Assembly (NCBI RefSeq): GCF_003286085.1
Contig: NW_020825353.1
Location: forward strand, 682,001 to 746,000
Source of the DNA: Drosophila persimilis
Taxonomy: Eukaryota > Arthropoda > Insecta > Diptera > Drosophilidae
Direction of reading: 5' to 3'
Length of the DNA stretch: 64,000 nt
Part shown: positions 34,990-46,955 of the stretch, in pieces
Position numbering within the stretch: position 1 is the first letter of the stretch
How the letters are laid out: every line of letters begins with the position of its first letter
Notes under the pieces: generated by a model
What the model saw: the letters and a program-made list of their open reading frames with translations, nothing else
The model's database searches: none
What the model was told of the DNA's origin: nothing
Translations under genes and position numbers: made by a program

Positions 34990-35360
34990 AATGTGTACAG
35001 CATAGGTGCATACACAGAGAGAAGTGGAAGGGAGCTTCTCGCCAGCAGTCTTCGGCGTCACCTACTCGTCGCCAGAGCTTCCAGCGAGTGCATCACGTTC
35101 GCAGCTTCAGTTGAAGAAGGTTCTCGTTGGAAGGTTTTTCCAGGGGTTTCGGGATGTCTTCTGTTCCCAGTCTTCGGCTTCAACCTCACATCTGGAGCTT
35201 GATTGTGCTTCAGGTGCCGCCGATTTTCGTCAGCTGGTTTCGGCAACTACTCGCTGGTCTGGCAGCTGGTGCATTGACCAACAGCGAGTCGGCCTAGTCT
35301 TCTACTCGCCAAACAAATCTCTAATGCTCGCAGATGTGTATTGCAATAGTTTTCTTTGAG
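34990..35360. other. Unique, complex sequence of unknown role
   Basis: About 370 bp with little simple repeat, balanced composition, and repeated short words CAGTCTTCGG and CTACTCG(C/T). Two plus frames stay open for about 100 codons each. There is no splice or start context, so I do not call a gene. It differs in texture from its flanks. Confidence 0.35.
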
Positions 35361-37475
35361 TGTAGCCGAGAGTAGAGGCAAACCCAGAGCTGCCTGCTCT
35401 TCAAGTGGCTATCAATCGTTGCCCTTGCCGTTTCGGGTTTAGGTTTTTCTTTGCTTCATTTTTTGTGTGTGGCTTCGGGTTCTCCTACCAACTGTTGATG
35501 GAATTATTTGCAGTTGGAAAATAGAGGGAAAAATCAGATCGGATTCTTTTCGGGGATTTATATTTTTAGTTTGCCCAACGCCTCGCAGACAGACACAGGC
35601 ACACAAGTGTTTTCCAGAGGGCGCTGAGCTGCCCCCCATATGAATATAGACGAGCGTTTGATTGCTTTGGAAACGTGCAACTTTTCCCAGTCTCTGGCCA
35701 CATCCTCCGCCTATCTTTGTATCTGTATCTCTCTTTGGTAAATTACTAACGAGTTTCCCCGCTTGGCTGGTGGGAGGGGGAGGGTGATGGGTGATGGGTG
35801 ATGGGTCGGTCTGTGGGCGTTTGGGGTGCTCTGCGAAAAGAAAAAAAATGAAATGAAATGCAAGTCACGTACTGGGAGATGGATAGAGGGGCCTGGTCGA
35901 GGGGGTAGAGCGCGACATCAGCAAGGACATTGTCAAACACAAAGCTCGCCGACGCCGAGGCCGCCACTGGCTCATGTCCTAGGTCCTGCCTGCCTTCGTT
36001 CCTTCGTCACTCAACGCCTGTGTGTTGTCTGTCAACAACCCGTACCCCAGTCCCATCATACCCCCCTCCCTCTCTCTCCCCAAAATTCCTCCCCCCACGA
36101 CAAAAAACGCAAATTGCGCAAATCCTTTTAAAGGAAAATGCAAAGCAAATGCCGCCATCGCGCTGCCATCTACGCGCTTCTTACACTCCTTGACACTCCC
36201 CCCCCCCCCTCCCCACACTGCCACGCCCCGCACTGAAGCACCCAACCCTCTTTGGACCATGTTTAAATACGCAAACAGCCGACAGAAGCTACGTGCTTGG
36301 AAAATAATTTAAAAGCTCAAAAGGTGAGCAAAAGCAATGCACATAGGCACGTCCTACGTCCTGCGTCCGACGTCCTGCCAACACACAACAAAGGCTGTTG
36401 GATATTGTCTATGCCAGAGATTGATAGACAATGGGCATACCCTGGAGGGCAGGCAAGTCCGGATGGGAGGCGCCTTCCAGCTGCTCAGATTCCGGACATT
36501 CCACAAATGTTTTCTCAGGTCATGCCCCCAAGGAGATTGATTGGACGTTGGGCATACCCTGTACACCAAATGAGAGCCGGTTGAGATGATAAAGAAACAA
36601 TTCCAGAAGGGAAACTCTTGCCCCCAAAAGCATTATATTTATTACAGGGTACGCCCTACCCCCCTTCCCCCCCACAAAATGGCCCCCCCAGGCCCCTCCA
36701 GACTCCAACTCGAAAGCCAGCTTTTGCTTTCTTTTCCGCAGCCGAAGTTTTTTTCTTTTTCCTTGCCACAGTCGCAGTTTTTCTTTTCTTTTCTTTCCAG
36801 CTCGTGTGTTTGTTTTAAAAATTTATGAAAATTTGTTTTTCCCCAAAGGAAGTGCCGGCAAAACATCAAAAGGCAACAACTGCAACTCGCGAGGAGAGCG
36901 GAGAGGCTCTTGGGGCAGCTCTGGAAGTTGAAGGAGCCTGGATAACGGGCTGCGGAGGGGAGGGGCGAAGCAATCCGGTGGAGCAATCATCTGGGCAATT
37001 TGCATTTTCAATTTGCAACAACAAACAAGGAAGGAAACCACACAAAACGCCGCCTTAAATGCGACCTAACGAAGCAATAATCAATTATCAATAAATTGTA
37101 GTCCCCCCAACAGCCCCCCCCGAAAAACCGAAAGGAATCATCGCCCAGGGAAAGCGGGCGGCGCGTGCTGATTAGGAATGTGGCTTGGTGGGGGCGGAAG
37201 GGCGGCTCCTTGTCTCTGACTTTTATCTGCGATGCCGAACTGAGAGTCGAAGACATCTTCGATGGGTCTGTCGAATGGGGAATACGTAAATTTGCCAGAC
37301 AGCCAGCCAAGCAGGTCCTTGGGATTGGCCGTGCGGTCTGGTCCAGGACTTCCTTGGAGTCTCACGGCCTCACCTTTCCGCACTTTAATGACATTTTAAG
37401 CACACAGAAACACATACCACATGGAAGGTAGCAACCTGGCAACCTGGCAACCTGGCAGCCTGGCAACGGACTTAT
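35361..37475. other. Non-coding
   Basis: Holds GGGTGATG repeats (about 35775-35805), C12 (36198-36209), a pair of about 30-bp repeats ending TGGGCATACCCTG (about 36416-36446 and 36531-36561), TTTTC repeats (about 36780-36800) and a CAACCTGG octamer repeat (37432-37468). Confidence 0.5.
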
Positions 37476-37479
37476 AAAA

Positions 37480-37690
37480 CATGTTTATGCGTGCTACAAA
37501 ATTGTGATAATTATTTTTTAGGGGAAAGTGTGTCAAAAGAGTTGTTTAAAGCTGAAAATGTTATAAATATATTTTTATCTTTTTATAAAATTTTTAAATC
37601 TGCTCATTTTCCAGTATAATTTACAATATTTGTTTGGGAATCTTCTGAATTTGTATTTAAAAACTGGGTATAAAATACCTTTCGATTGGC
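37480..37690. other. AT-rich island
   Basis: About 210 bp of A/T-rich sequence between GC-balanced flanks. No coding or repeat structure beyond that. Confidence 0.5.
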
Positions 37691-37884
37691 AAACATTTGA
37701 AAAGGTGCTAACCATTTCCCTAAAGAGGCACTGAAATCAAATGAAATCTGTCTGCGATCAGGTTCTGCGCTGTTCATGATTTATGAGCGCGCATAAACGC
37801 GCGAGTACGCAAATGCAGATGACGACAGATAACGACATCGAGACACCTTAACACCTTGTCGCGCAAAAAACAGCGAAGGAGCAC

Positions 37885-37909
37885 GAGAGAGAGAGAGAGA
37901 GAGAGAGAG
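37885..37909. repeat. (GA)n microsatellite
   Basis: A 25-bp GA run. Confidence 0.9.
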
Positions 37910-38929
37910 GACAAGAGAGGTGGCAGAACTGTAGGACTGTGAAGAGGTGGCAGCGAGGAAGGGAGAGTGGGGGAGTGGGTGGCGCGGGTGGCGCGGCCCT
38001 TCAGCAGATATTCCGCCTTCATCTCCTGTTATTGGTATCCCTGTGCATATCCTGTGTGCGCCTTTACCCGTTTTATCCTTGACTGCATTTTGGCGGCACT
38101 TGCTTTCTGTTATCCCTCCCTACCTCCCTACCCTCCCCGCCCCCTCAGACTGTCCCGCACTGGTCCTTCGCTTGGCTCTTTTGCAAATTACTTTGCAAAA
38201 ATGAAGAGACAGCCGCCCCTGCACCTGCAACATTTCCAGGATATGCGCAAACACTTGGCAGCGTAGGAGACGCAAGAGGAGAGCTAGGAGCCGAGCAGCC
38301 GCGGAGCCAAGGACCAAGTACCAAGGACCAAGGACTTGCCTGCAAATATCTATCCAGAGAGCCTTGCAGCCGCCTGTCGTCGAGTGTTTGCCATTGCCCG
38401 CTGGCATTAGAGAAATGGCGACGTTTGCTGCAGCTTCTTGATATCCTGCGTGGCAGGTAGAGTGCTGCCCGGGTGGATGGTGGGCTGGTGGGCTGGTGGG
38501 GTCCTGGGTCCTGCGTCCTGGCTTCATTTCTCAGCTGTCTGCTGGCTGTCTGTTTGCTGCCAGGCAAAAAGTCCGGGCACCATCCACAGGCAAAACAGCA
38601 ACGTAATCACCTTTTGCAATTAATTTAAGTGGATTTAGTGTGCACGACGCTGGCTCTCGGGCTTTTGCGTATTTGCCTCCGATCTCTCCCCCCCCCCCCC
38701 CCCCCTGCCGCCCCTCTCTCTCTCTCGCTCTTTCTGTGTGTGTGTGTGTGTGGCCATATTATCGCCTTGGTTGAAAAATGGCCGACTAAAGGTGTTGATG
38801 AGCTGCCGCTGCCGCTGCCGCTGCCGCCGCTGCTGTTCGGCTTTTGGCAAATGACTTTGAAAAGGGGGGCATCCCCCACAGGCAGGGCTTTAGATTAGGA
38901 CTGTAACAGTTTTAGTGTGTGTGTGTGTG

Positions 38930-38967
<38 letters not shown>

Positions 38968-39285
38968 GCAAGTTGAAGTTTTTGGCAGGTAACGTGTTTC
39001 TAGTAGATTACACAGCCCCAGGAATTTTAATGCATAGCCAAAAACTACTCATTGCCTGGTGGCTGGCGCTCCAAAGATTAATGAATGTTGCAATTTATAT
39101 ATTTAAAACTATTTTTGTGCAGCCAAAATGTTGTCGGGAAATTACAGGAATCCCGAAAGAGGAGCTGATGGCGTGGAGCTGGGAGGGCGCATAATGTGAG
39201 GAAGTGGCAAGAATTCTATTGATTCCGCAAGCGGAAAGCCCTCCGATGGAGAATTCGGAAAATACGAAATTATATTCAAAAATCA
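37910..39285. other. Non-coding, compound microsatellites
   Basis: Contains GGACCAAGTACCAAGGACC repeats (about 38310-38335), C18 (38688-38705), GT and CT compound runs (about 38735-38752 and 38914-38967) and a CCGCTG repeat (about 38804-38830). No exon. Confidence 0.55.
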
Positions 39286-39337
39286 TACATTTCGAACTCT
39301 TTTTTCTTTAGTTAAATTAAATAGTTAGAAATATTAC

Positions 39338-39489
39338 CATTAATCATAAGATTCATATAATTTTTTCGATGATATTAATTTTTTATGATTATTAACAAAT
39401 TATTTTTCAGAGGGAACATATTGAAAAAAATTAAATTAAGTAAAAAAATTAAAAATTAAGTCATCTTCAAATTGTGTTATTAAGAAAAT
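39338..39489 (+). repeat. AT-rich direct duplication, copy 1
   Basis: Shares three colinear blocks with copy 2: CATTAATCATAAGATTC, then TTTTTCAGAGG(G/A)AACATA, then TTCAAATTGTGT(T/A)ATTA. Copy 2 is at 39589-39751, about 250 bp away. Confidence 0.7.
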
Positions 39490-39588
39490 ACAATCCAACT
39501 AAAAAATAATACAAATTTAAAACATAAAACATTAAAAAACTCGACATGTACTCGTTTAAAATGTATAAAGCTTATAAATAATAAATAT

Positions 39589-39751
39589 CATTAATCATAA
39601 GATTCTCATCATTTTTTTCAGAGGAAACATAATGAAAAAAAATAATACAAAATTAAATTAAATAAAAATATTAAAATAAATAAAAAAATTAAATTTAACA
39701 AAAAAAAATTAAATTTAAAAAAATCATTTTCAAATTGTGTAATTAGGAAAG
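39589..39751 (+). repeat. AT-rich direct duplication, copy 2
   Basis: The same three blocks as copy 1 in the same order, with small insertions of A-rich sequence. Both copies sit inside a roughly 470-bp AT-rich island (39290-39760). Confidence 0.7.
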
Positions 39752-42700
39752 TTGGTTTTATTTATTCTGTCAGGGGTGAAGAGCTTCATGTCTGTCTCTG
39801 CTGCATGGCCTCCTCCTAAAGAAGTCCTCAACTGCCTTTGGGAGATGGTCGAGAAGGGCAGGGGTAGAAACAGTGCTAGTGGAGTAGAATGACAGGTAGA
39901 TACTGTAGAAATATACAGTAGAAACAGAGCTCAATCGGATCTTTGTTTTGTTCAAATAAAATCCTTGATATTCCAAATAATTGTTTCTTTATTGAAGAAC
40001 TCTTTAGACAAACCAAAAACCGAATCAAGCCCAAGTTCTCTCTCAATAAAGAAAATCCCTTTCTTTAAAAAAATCCCACGTACAAGAAAAAAAAAAAAAA
40101 CAAAAAAGTAAAGGCCATCAATCGTTTAAACCCAAAAGACTCTAATCAATAGAGAAATCTCCAACGACGACGACGACGACGACGACTCTTTCCATTGAAA
40201 GATTAGAGCCCTGGAATGTGGTATTTCAAAGTTCTGTTTATTTACAAAACTCTTTGGATGGCATTTTCCGTGGAAAATGGTATTGTAACTGCGAGTATTT
40301 GGTTCGTGTGCTGCTTCCATTTCCATTTCGGATTCCGATTCGAGCTCCGTTTTGTGCCTTTTATGTGCTGTAGAAATTCACATAGTTTATATTGACTGGA
40401 AAATAAATACAAATAAATCAACACAAATTGCTCGACGGTTGCTCATACGACGCGATGTCTCGGGGAAAACTACAGCCACATTTGCTGTTTGCTTTAAATG
40501 TTTACACTGCATTTTCACGTCAGCAGCAACAGCGGCAGCGGCAGCATCTTTCGTGGAAATTCTCAATTGTTGCATGAAGTATGCGGCTCCAATGGTGTGG
40601 GTGTCGGGAGTCGTATCCCTCCCCCGTTTTTCAGGAGAGGCCTCTGCCTGTTTGTGTGTGTGTTAATCATTATTTAAATTTTTGATTTGTTCGTGATGTT
40701 TTAATGAGCTCCCAAAAGGGGGGGGGAGGGAGGTATGGCTGGGCAGGGGTCGATGTTTACCTCATTACGCATGCAGTCGCGTCCCCACAGATTGCAGCTC
40801 AATGCTTGGCTTGGCTTGGCTTGGCTGGGGTTGGGTTGGGGTCTAAACGAAATTAACATAAATTTTTATGAGCTGTTTAATTTTTGTCTTATGCTAAAGT
40901 TTCAATAAACAAAAGAACGACTCAGCAGCAGCAGCACTAATGAGAGTCTGTTCGGTTCGTGCCACTTGACGGAGGGGAAAATGCCATTGACCGGGCTGGC
41001 TCCGCTCTTTCAATCCTTCAATCCTTCAATCCATGTGGCTCTAAACTGTTGCCACTTGAGCCACTGGGCCGGGCCCATTGGCCATTCATCAATTTAGCAG
41101 GAAGCCAATGCCAATTCAATGATGCAGACAGTTCCAAAAAGGGAGCAGGGGGGGGGGGGGGGGGACAGAAAACAAGAATAAATATCCTTTTTTTTTTGCC
41201 TTTCGTTCAATCCTTCAGCGTCATGGTTCATGGTTCTCTTTGTATCGTCATGAAGTCGTTTGTATCTATCGGCTCCTGGAGACGGGAGACTGGCATGTGA
41301 GTTGGCTTCTTTCTCCTTTCACCTTTCTCTTTCTCCACGTATGTATGTAGACTGCTATTTGCTCGATTTGTGGGAGTTGCATGGTCTCGTCTGCTACTTT
41401 TTTTTTTACTTATTTTTTATTGCCAGAGTGTCCTAATGGCTAGACTAGTTTTTCGATGTGGCAGCTGCTGCCGGGCTGCCGCTCTGCTAAGTTGAGAAAT
41501 TGAGATGAGAGATTTATGGGGCTTTTCGGACTGCACAAAAATGCAGTCAGAAATGATTTCTGTTTTATCCTCTATACGCAGACGGGGGCATGTAAATGGG
41601 TGTCTGTTGTAGCCCCATTCTTTGCCTCTATGTGGATGCTGTTTTTGATCTTTATTGATCTTGAGAGAGATCTTTGGAGAATTCAAAGCTCTGGCCCGGC
41701 AAAATCCCTGATTGCTAATTTGCTCATTTCAATTTCATTAAGTTGGCAGCACTGTTTGCATACCAAACACACCAGCCGGCGGAAGGGCGAGGGCGAGGGC
41801 GAGGGCGATGGAGTGGGGAAACAGTTAAACAGCTCTACCCACTGGGGCCCCCGCCATGGCCAAAGGATGATTGCAAACGATGCAGACGATGATGCTTGCT
41901 GATGACTTTGTGGATCTCCTCTATCTGCCAACAGCAACACAAAAGAGGTAAGCGAGCGAGCGAGACAGGACGAGGGGGGGGCAGGGACAACAGAGGCCAA
42001 GGCAAGCTCCTGGCAATATCTCTGATAGCGAGACAACAGGCAAAACACACGAAAGGCGGCTGACTGGCTGACTGCATAGTTAACTAAGCCAAAGGATGTG
42101 CCCAGCCTGGGCTCCTACTGCCGGCTAGCCAAGGGCCAGCTCTCCAGCTCTCCAGCTCTATCCCTCTGTCCATACAAACATATTTACCCAAAAGTGAGAC
42201 ACAGATCCCAGCCATCGCAAGCTCCATATCCACAGCCCAAGAGCAAACACAAACACAGGCGAATACCCAAAACGATACCCCAGGAACCCAGAAGTAACCG
42301 CAGAAGCAGAAGCAGAAGCAGCAACAGAATCAGAATCAGGAGAAGCTGCAGCCTAAACGCTGTTGATACATTGCGCAAAGTTGGCAACCAAATATTGTTG
42401 CAAGCAGATACAAAACAAGTCCGCTGGACAGGCGGCACCAGGCACTAGGCACCGTGGTGCAAGGGCTGCCCAAAACCGAAAGCCTCTTCTGAGCAAGAGC
42501 CGAAGAGGCTTTCGGTTCTGTTCGGCTCGAGGTCAAGTCGATCTAGGATTCTATTAAGCTTAAGGCGGCGATTTTTGAGTGAGTAAATCAATGAATATCT
42601 CCGATTAAATTCTACCTTAAACTTCTTGAACGGAAATTTCATTTAAAAGATTTGCCAATCGATTGTCTCTCCCTCTTTGCCGTGCCGTTACTCAAGCAGG

Positions 42701-43441
42701 ACCGAGCACGAATGCATACGTGCATAGCTCTATCCCACTCGCACGCACATTGCAGACTTTCTGGTTTACATTCAACGTTTGAGTCTCTCCCGGAAACCTA
42801 TTCCGCACCACTGTGGTCAGAGGAGACTGCACAAACACACACACACACACATCCGCATGTAAACCTGCGAGAGAGAGAGATAGAGAGAGGCAGTGAGGAT
42901 AGAGGGGGGGGCAACGCGCGGGGCCTTAGGTAATTGGCCAAGGTGCTCAGGGTCCAAGCTCTCCACCGTTCACCGTTCACTGTTCACCGCTCCCTCCCCT
43001 GGCCAACACTTCCGAGTGCAGTTGCCACCTGAAGAGCAGGCAGGACAGGGACTCTCTATGTCTTTCGCTCTCTCTCTCTCTCTCTGTTTCTCTCTGTCGC
43101 TCTATCGCTGCCTTTGCATCTCGAGACGAGTTTTGCCAAGCAATAATTTTATTTTTAGTCGTCGCATCTTTCCATCCAGCAGCCGCAGCAAGCATCCAGG
43201 AGATATCCTCCCCAGGCCTTTTTGTTGCGCCCCCCCGCGCCCGCCCCTCGCCCCCAGCCAGCCTGTACTTATAACGACTTGCCGCTTGTGTTATTATCTT
43301 GGGGCATAAATTTAATGGCCAATATTCACAGCTCCACCCACTGTTGAAAATGTATTCCAGGTCCAGGAGAGCGGCCAGCAAAAAATGAAATTATTTGCGG
43401 TCAAATGGTAGAGGAAGGAAGGAAGGAAGGAATCCGGTTTG

Positions 43442-43470
43442 GGGGTTACGGGTTGCGGGTTACGGGTTAC
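43442..43470. repeat. Heptamer repeat GGGTTRC
   Basis: About four units of GGGTTAC/GGGTTGC in tandem. Confidence 0.8.
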
Positions 43471-43744
43471 GGTGGGGCCCCCTATAAATAATGATTTAGT
43501 TATGGGGGGGAATTCTTACGGCATTCCCATGTAAATTGATTTGAAGAGGCTTCTTCCAAAAGGGTTTCCGACCGAGAAACGTGGAAAATTTGTCACAGTT
43601 TGCTGATGGATAGATGGATGGATGGATGGATGGCTGCCTTGGCGCCTTGCCACACAAAACAAAAAGATACAAAAGTGTTGGGGTTTTTGCGAAATCAGCA
43701 AATGGGTTTGCCATATCCCATATAAGGTTCGTACAACAGCTGGG

Positions 43745-43792
43745 GGCTTGGGGCTTGCGGCTTACGGCTTACGGCTTGCGGCTTGCGGCTTG
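43745..43792. repeat. Heptamer repeat GGCTTRC
   Basis: About seven units of GGCTTGC/GGCTTAC, starting with a GGGGCTT variant. The unit differs from the one 300 bp upstream at a single position. Confidence 0.85.
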
Positions 43793-44580
43793 AAGCCGAA
43801 AACAAGTTTCCATTTTAGGCTGGTTTTTTTTTTTTCTGAGCTATTAGAGCCGCTTGGGTGTCAACCTAAGCAGTTTTTTGTTCATTTGTTCATTTGTTCG
43901 TATTCAGATTTCGAGCAACAACAAATTTGTTGCTATTGACAGTTGAAATTGCTTACAAGTGGCAGACACAGCCAGCAAGAGTCCCTCTTCGCTTCTCTGA
44001 GTCTTTGGTCCCTGGTTCCCTGGTCTCTGGGTAGCAGTAGATTTCTTCCCATTGTATAAAGTTGTTAAAAATCCGCGACAAGTGCCACTTGAACTTGACG
44101 TTTTGGAGAGACGCCGCAGAGAATTGGTAGAAAGAGAGAGAGAGAGAGAGGCACACCAGAGTCTCAAGAGACACGAACCATATACAATGTTGAATGCTGA
44201 ATGTTGGATGATGTCTTGAAGATTTATGCCACTTGAGACCTCAAGGGGAAGTAGTGCCACAAAAACAGTAAAAACTTTCAAGGAAGAGTTATGCCATCAG
44301 AGAAGTGTCTTCTTTTCTGGCAGATCATCTCGTTGCATCGTAGCCAGTCTCTACTGTGGCTTAAACACTTGATGACAACGTTTTTCGCCAAGCGTTTGCC
44401 TTGAGCCAAAAAAAAAAAAAAAACACCAGAATATATACAAATTTTTCATACTTCAAAGGAAATCCAAAGGCGAAGCTTTAGATACCCTTTAGACACATTT
44501 CTGTGATGAAAGATTGAAAGAAGAGAGGGCTAATGGGGGAGTAAAAGGTGTTGCCTAGTGGTGGAGAGCTAAGCCACACT

Positions 44581-45687
44581 GGGAAAGAGAGAGAGAGAAG
44601 CAAGCATGAAAAAGGCACTCGTTGAGAGGCCTACACTGCTAAGTTACACTGGGAAGGAAAGAGAGAGAGAATCTAGCATGAAAAAGGCACTCCTTGAGAG
44701 GCCTACACTGCTAAGACACACTGGGAAGGAAAGAGAGAGAGAAGCTAGCATGAAAAAGGTACTCGTTGAGAGGCCTACACTGCCAAGCCACACTGGGAAA
44801 GAGAGAGAGAGAAGCAAGCATGAAAAAGGCACTCGTTGAGAGGCCTACACTGCTAAGCCACACTGGGAAAGAGAGACAGAGAAGCAAGCATGAAAAAGGC
44901 ACTCCTTGAGAGGCCTACACTGCTAAGCCACACTGGGAAAGAGAGAGAGAGAAGCAAGCCTGAAAAAGGCACTCGTTAAGAGGCCTACACTGCTAAGCCA
45001 CACTGGGAAAGAGAGAGAGAAGCAAGCAAGCATGAACAAGGCACTCGTTGAGAGGCCTACACTGCTAAGCCACACTGGGAAGGAAAGAGAGAGAGAAGCT
45101 AGCATGAAAAAGGTACTCGTTAAGAGGCCTACACTGCTAAGCCACACTGGGAAGGAAAGAGAGAGAGAAGCAAGCATGAAAAAGGTACTCGTTGAGAGGC
45201 CTACACTGCTAAGCCACACTGGGAAAGAGAGAGAGAAGCAAGCAAGCATGAACAAGGCACTCGTTGAGAGGCCTACACTGCTAAGCCACACTGGGAAGGA
45301 AAGAGAGAGAGAAGCAAGCATGAAAAAGGCACTCGTTGAGAGGCATACACTGCTAAGCCACACTGGGAAAGAGAGAGAGAAGCAAGCAAGCATGAACAAG
45401 GCACTCGTTGAGAGGCCTACACTGCTAAGCCACACTGGGAAGGAAAGAGAGAGAGAAGCTAGCATGAAAAAGGTACTCGTTAAGAGGCCTACACTGCTAA
45501 GCCACACTGGGAAGGAAAGAGAGAGAGAAGCAAGCATGAAAAAGGTACTCGTTGAGAGGCCTACACTGCTAAGCCACACTGGGAAAGAGAGAGAGAGAGA
45601 AGCAAGCATGAAAAAGGCACTCGTTGAAAGTCCTACACTGCTAAGCCACACTGGGAAGGAAAGAGAGAGAGAAGCAAGCATGAAAAC
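44581..45687. repeat. 70/72-bp tandem array (minisatellite), 15.5 units
   Basis: Fifteen full units and a partial sixteenth. Each unit runs GGGAA(GG)AAAGAGAGAGAG, then AAGCAAGCATGAAAAAGG, then ACTCGTTGAGAGGCCTACAC, then TGCTAAGCCACACT. Units 1 and 4-6 are 70 bp; units 2, 3 and 7-15 are 72 bp. Units 7-9 (45005-45220) and 12-14 (45365-45580) are identical over 216 bp, showing a 360-bp higher-order period of five units. Because 72 is divisible by three, both strands stay open for long frames (plus 45032-45712; minus 44923-46092). I read these as by-products. On the minus strand every unit contains a strong 3' splice-site-like CTCTCTCTTTCCCAG. Confidence 0.95.
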
Positions 45688-46666
45688 TAGAAAAACGAGA
45701 CAAACGCTTTGATGGAATGACACTGCATTGGCTCTATGTGACTCTATGGCAGATAACAACACTTCTTGGGCTCGAAAGAGTTTACTCTCGACTGGAAATG
45801 GCCATAACCGAAGACACAAGACAGGAAAATGTAGACGGCCGGACAGAATGGGGAATGAGCAGCCAGAGGAGGCACTGAACAGCCACAAGAGGAACTGGAA
45901 CAGGAACAGGGAATGAGAGAAGCCACAAGGACACAGCCTACAGCTCCGCCAACACGTGGCCATAAACTGGCGATGGGGCCCAAAAACAATTTGGCTTATA
46001 GATTGGACGGGAGGCAGCAGGAAGAGGATCATGGAGGATGCCCTGCCCTGCCCTGCCCTGCCCGGCCCGGCCCTGCCATGGGTCGCTGTCATATTTTATG
46101 CCCCCAAAATAGTTAAACGAATGCACAAACACTCATGCACATAAAAACCAGCTGGAAAATTGCTTGTAAAACATTTTTGTGTGTGTCCCAATGTCACGGG
46201 AAAACGGGGAACCTGGAGCGGGGACAGCGGTACGCATTTATAGCAAATCTCTGGGGCTCCTTCACACATTCCCATAAATCACAAAAAAGTATTTCACATT
46301 TTTTTTTGCCTCGTTCTTTTCTTTCCTCTTTTTTTCTGGCCATATTAATGCGCCTACACACACACATCTGGGCCTTTAGGAGGGAAGGGGGACGGCATGT
46401 GGCAGGGTTAGGTGTGGGGCAGGGCGGGGCGGGTCGGGGGATATTTGGTATATGGCTGACAGCCTATTTGCGACTCCCCGTCTTGGCTCCTGCCAGTCGC
46501 TGACTTTGTTTTTTTTTTTCTCAGCTATTTATGATTTTCGCGCGACAATTTCTTTTCTTTCCACCGAATACCCTGTTGAAAGAGGAGTCTGATGGACTAA
46601 GGGGGCCACCAAACTGTAGAATCGACACAAATTGCTGAAACTTGGATCGTTTCTACGACTCTCTCC

Positions 46667-46692
46667 TTCTTTCACAGTGTGGCTTAGCAGCA
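46667..46692 (-). repeat. Isolated monomer piece of the 72-bp satellite
   Basis: The minus strand reads CTGCTAAGCCACACTGTGAA followed by AGA-rich sequence, matching the unit junction with one substitution, 1 kb outside the array. Confidence 0.6.
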
Positions 46693-46897
46693 AGCGTTTA
46701 ATTTTCATATAAGCGCACCGCTCTCTCTCTCTCTTTCGTTCTCTCTTCATGAGTTTTTCACACGTATTTTTATTTGCATGCTGATATCCCCCCATCCTCC
46801 AGTCCCCCATCCGCAGTCTTGTTTATTTAGCTGATGCCTGGAGGATCCAGAGGACCGAGGCCTTTTTTCCATCATATTTTTGGTGGAAATGAAGGGG

Positions 46898-46955
46898 CTT
46901 GGGGTTGGAGGACGGGGGAGGGCAACCTTGGGGTTGGAGGACGGGGGAGGGCAAC
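46898..46955. repeat. Perfect 29-bp direct repeat, two units
   Basis: Two identical, abutting 29-bp units of the form CTTGGGGTTGG-AGGACGGGGGAGG-GCAAC. Confidence 0.95.

Larger units (their letters stand above)
39765..44570. other. Non-coding
   Basis: Contains (CGA)8 (40163-40186), CTTGG repeats (about 40805-40826), G17 (41148-41164), a GAGGGC run (about 41780-41812), AGAAGC repeats (about 42300-42325), a CA run (about 42834-42851) and an ATGG run (43605-43633). A GA run lies at about 44133-44150. Heptamer repeats are listed separately. No exon. Confidence 0.5.

Noticed and set aside
43442-43470. Telomere-like repeat
   Set aside because: The GGGTTAC heptamer resembles some telomeric units, but flies lack such telomeres and a related GGCTTAC repeat lies nearby. 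It is an ordinary microsatellite.
44581-45687. CRISPR-like regular array
   Set aside because: Units abut with no unique spacers and the genome is eukaryotic. It is a minisatellite.
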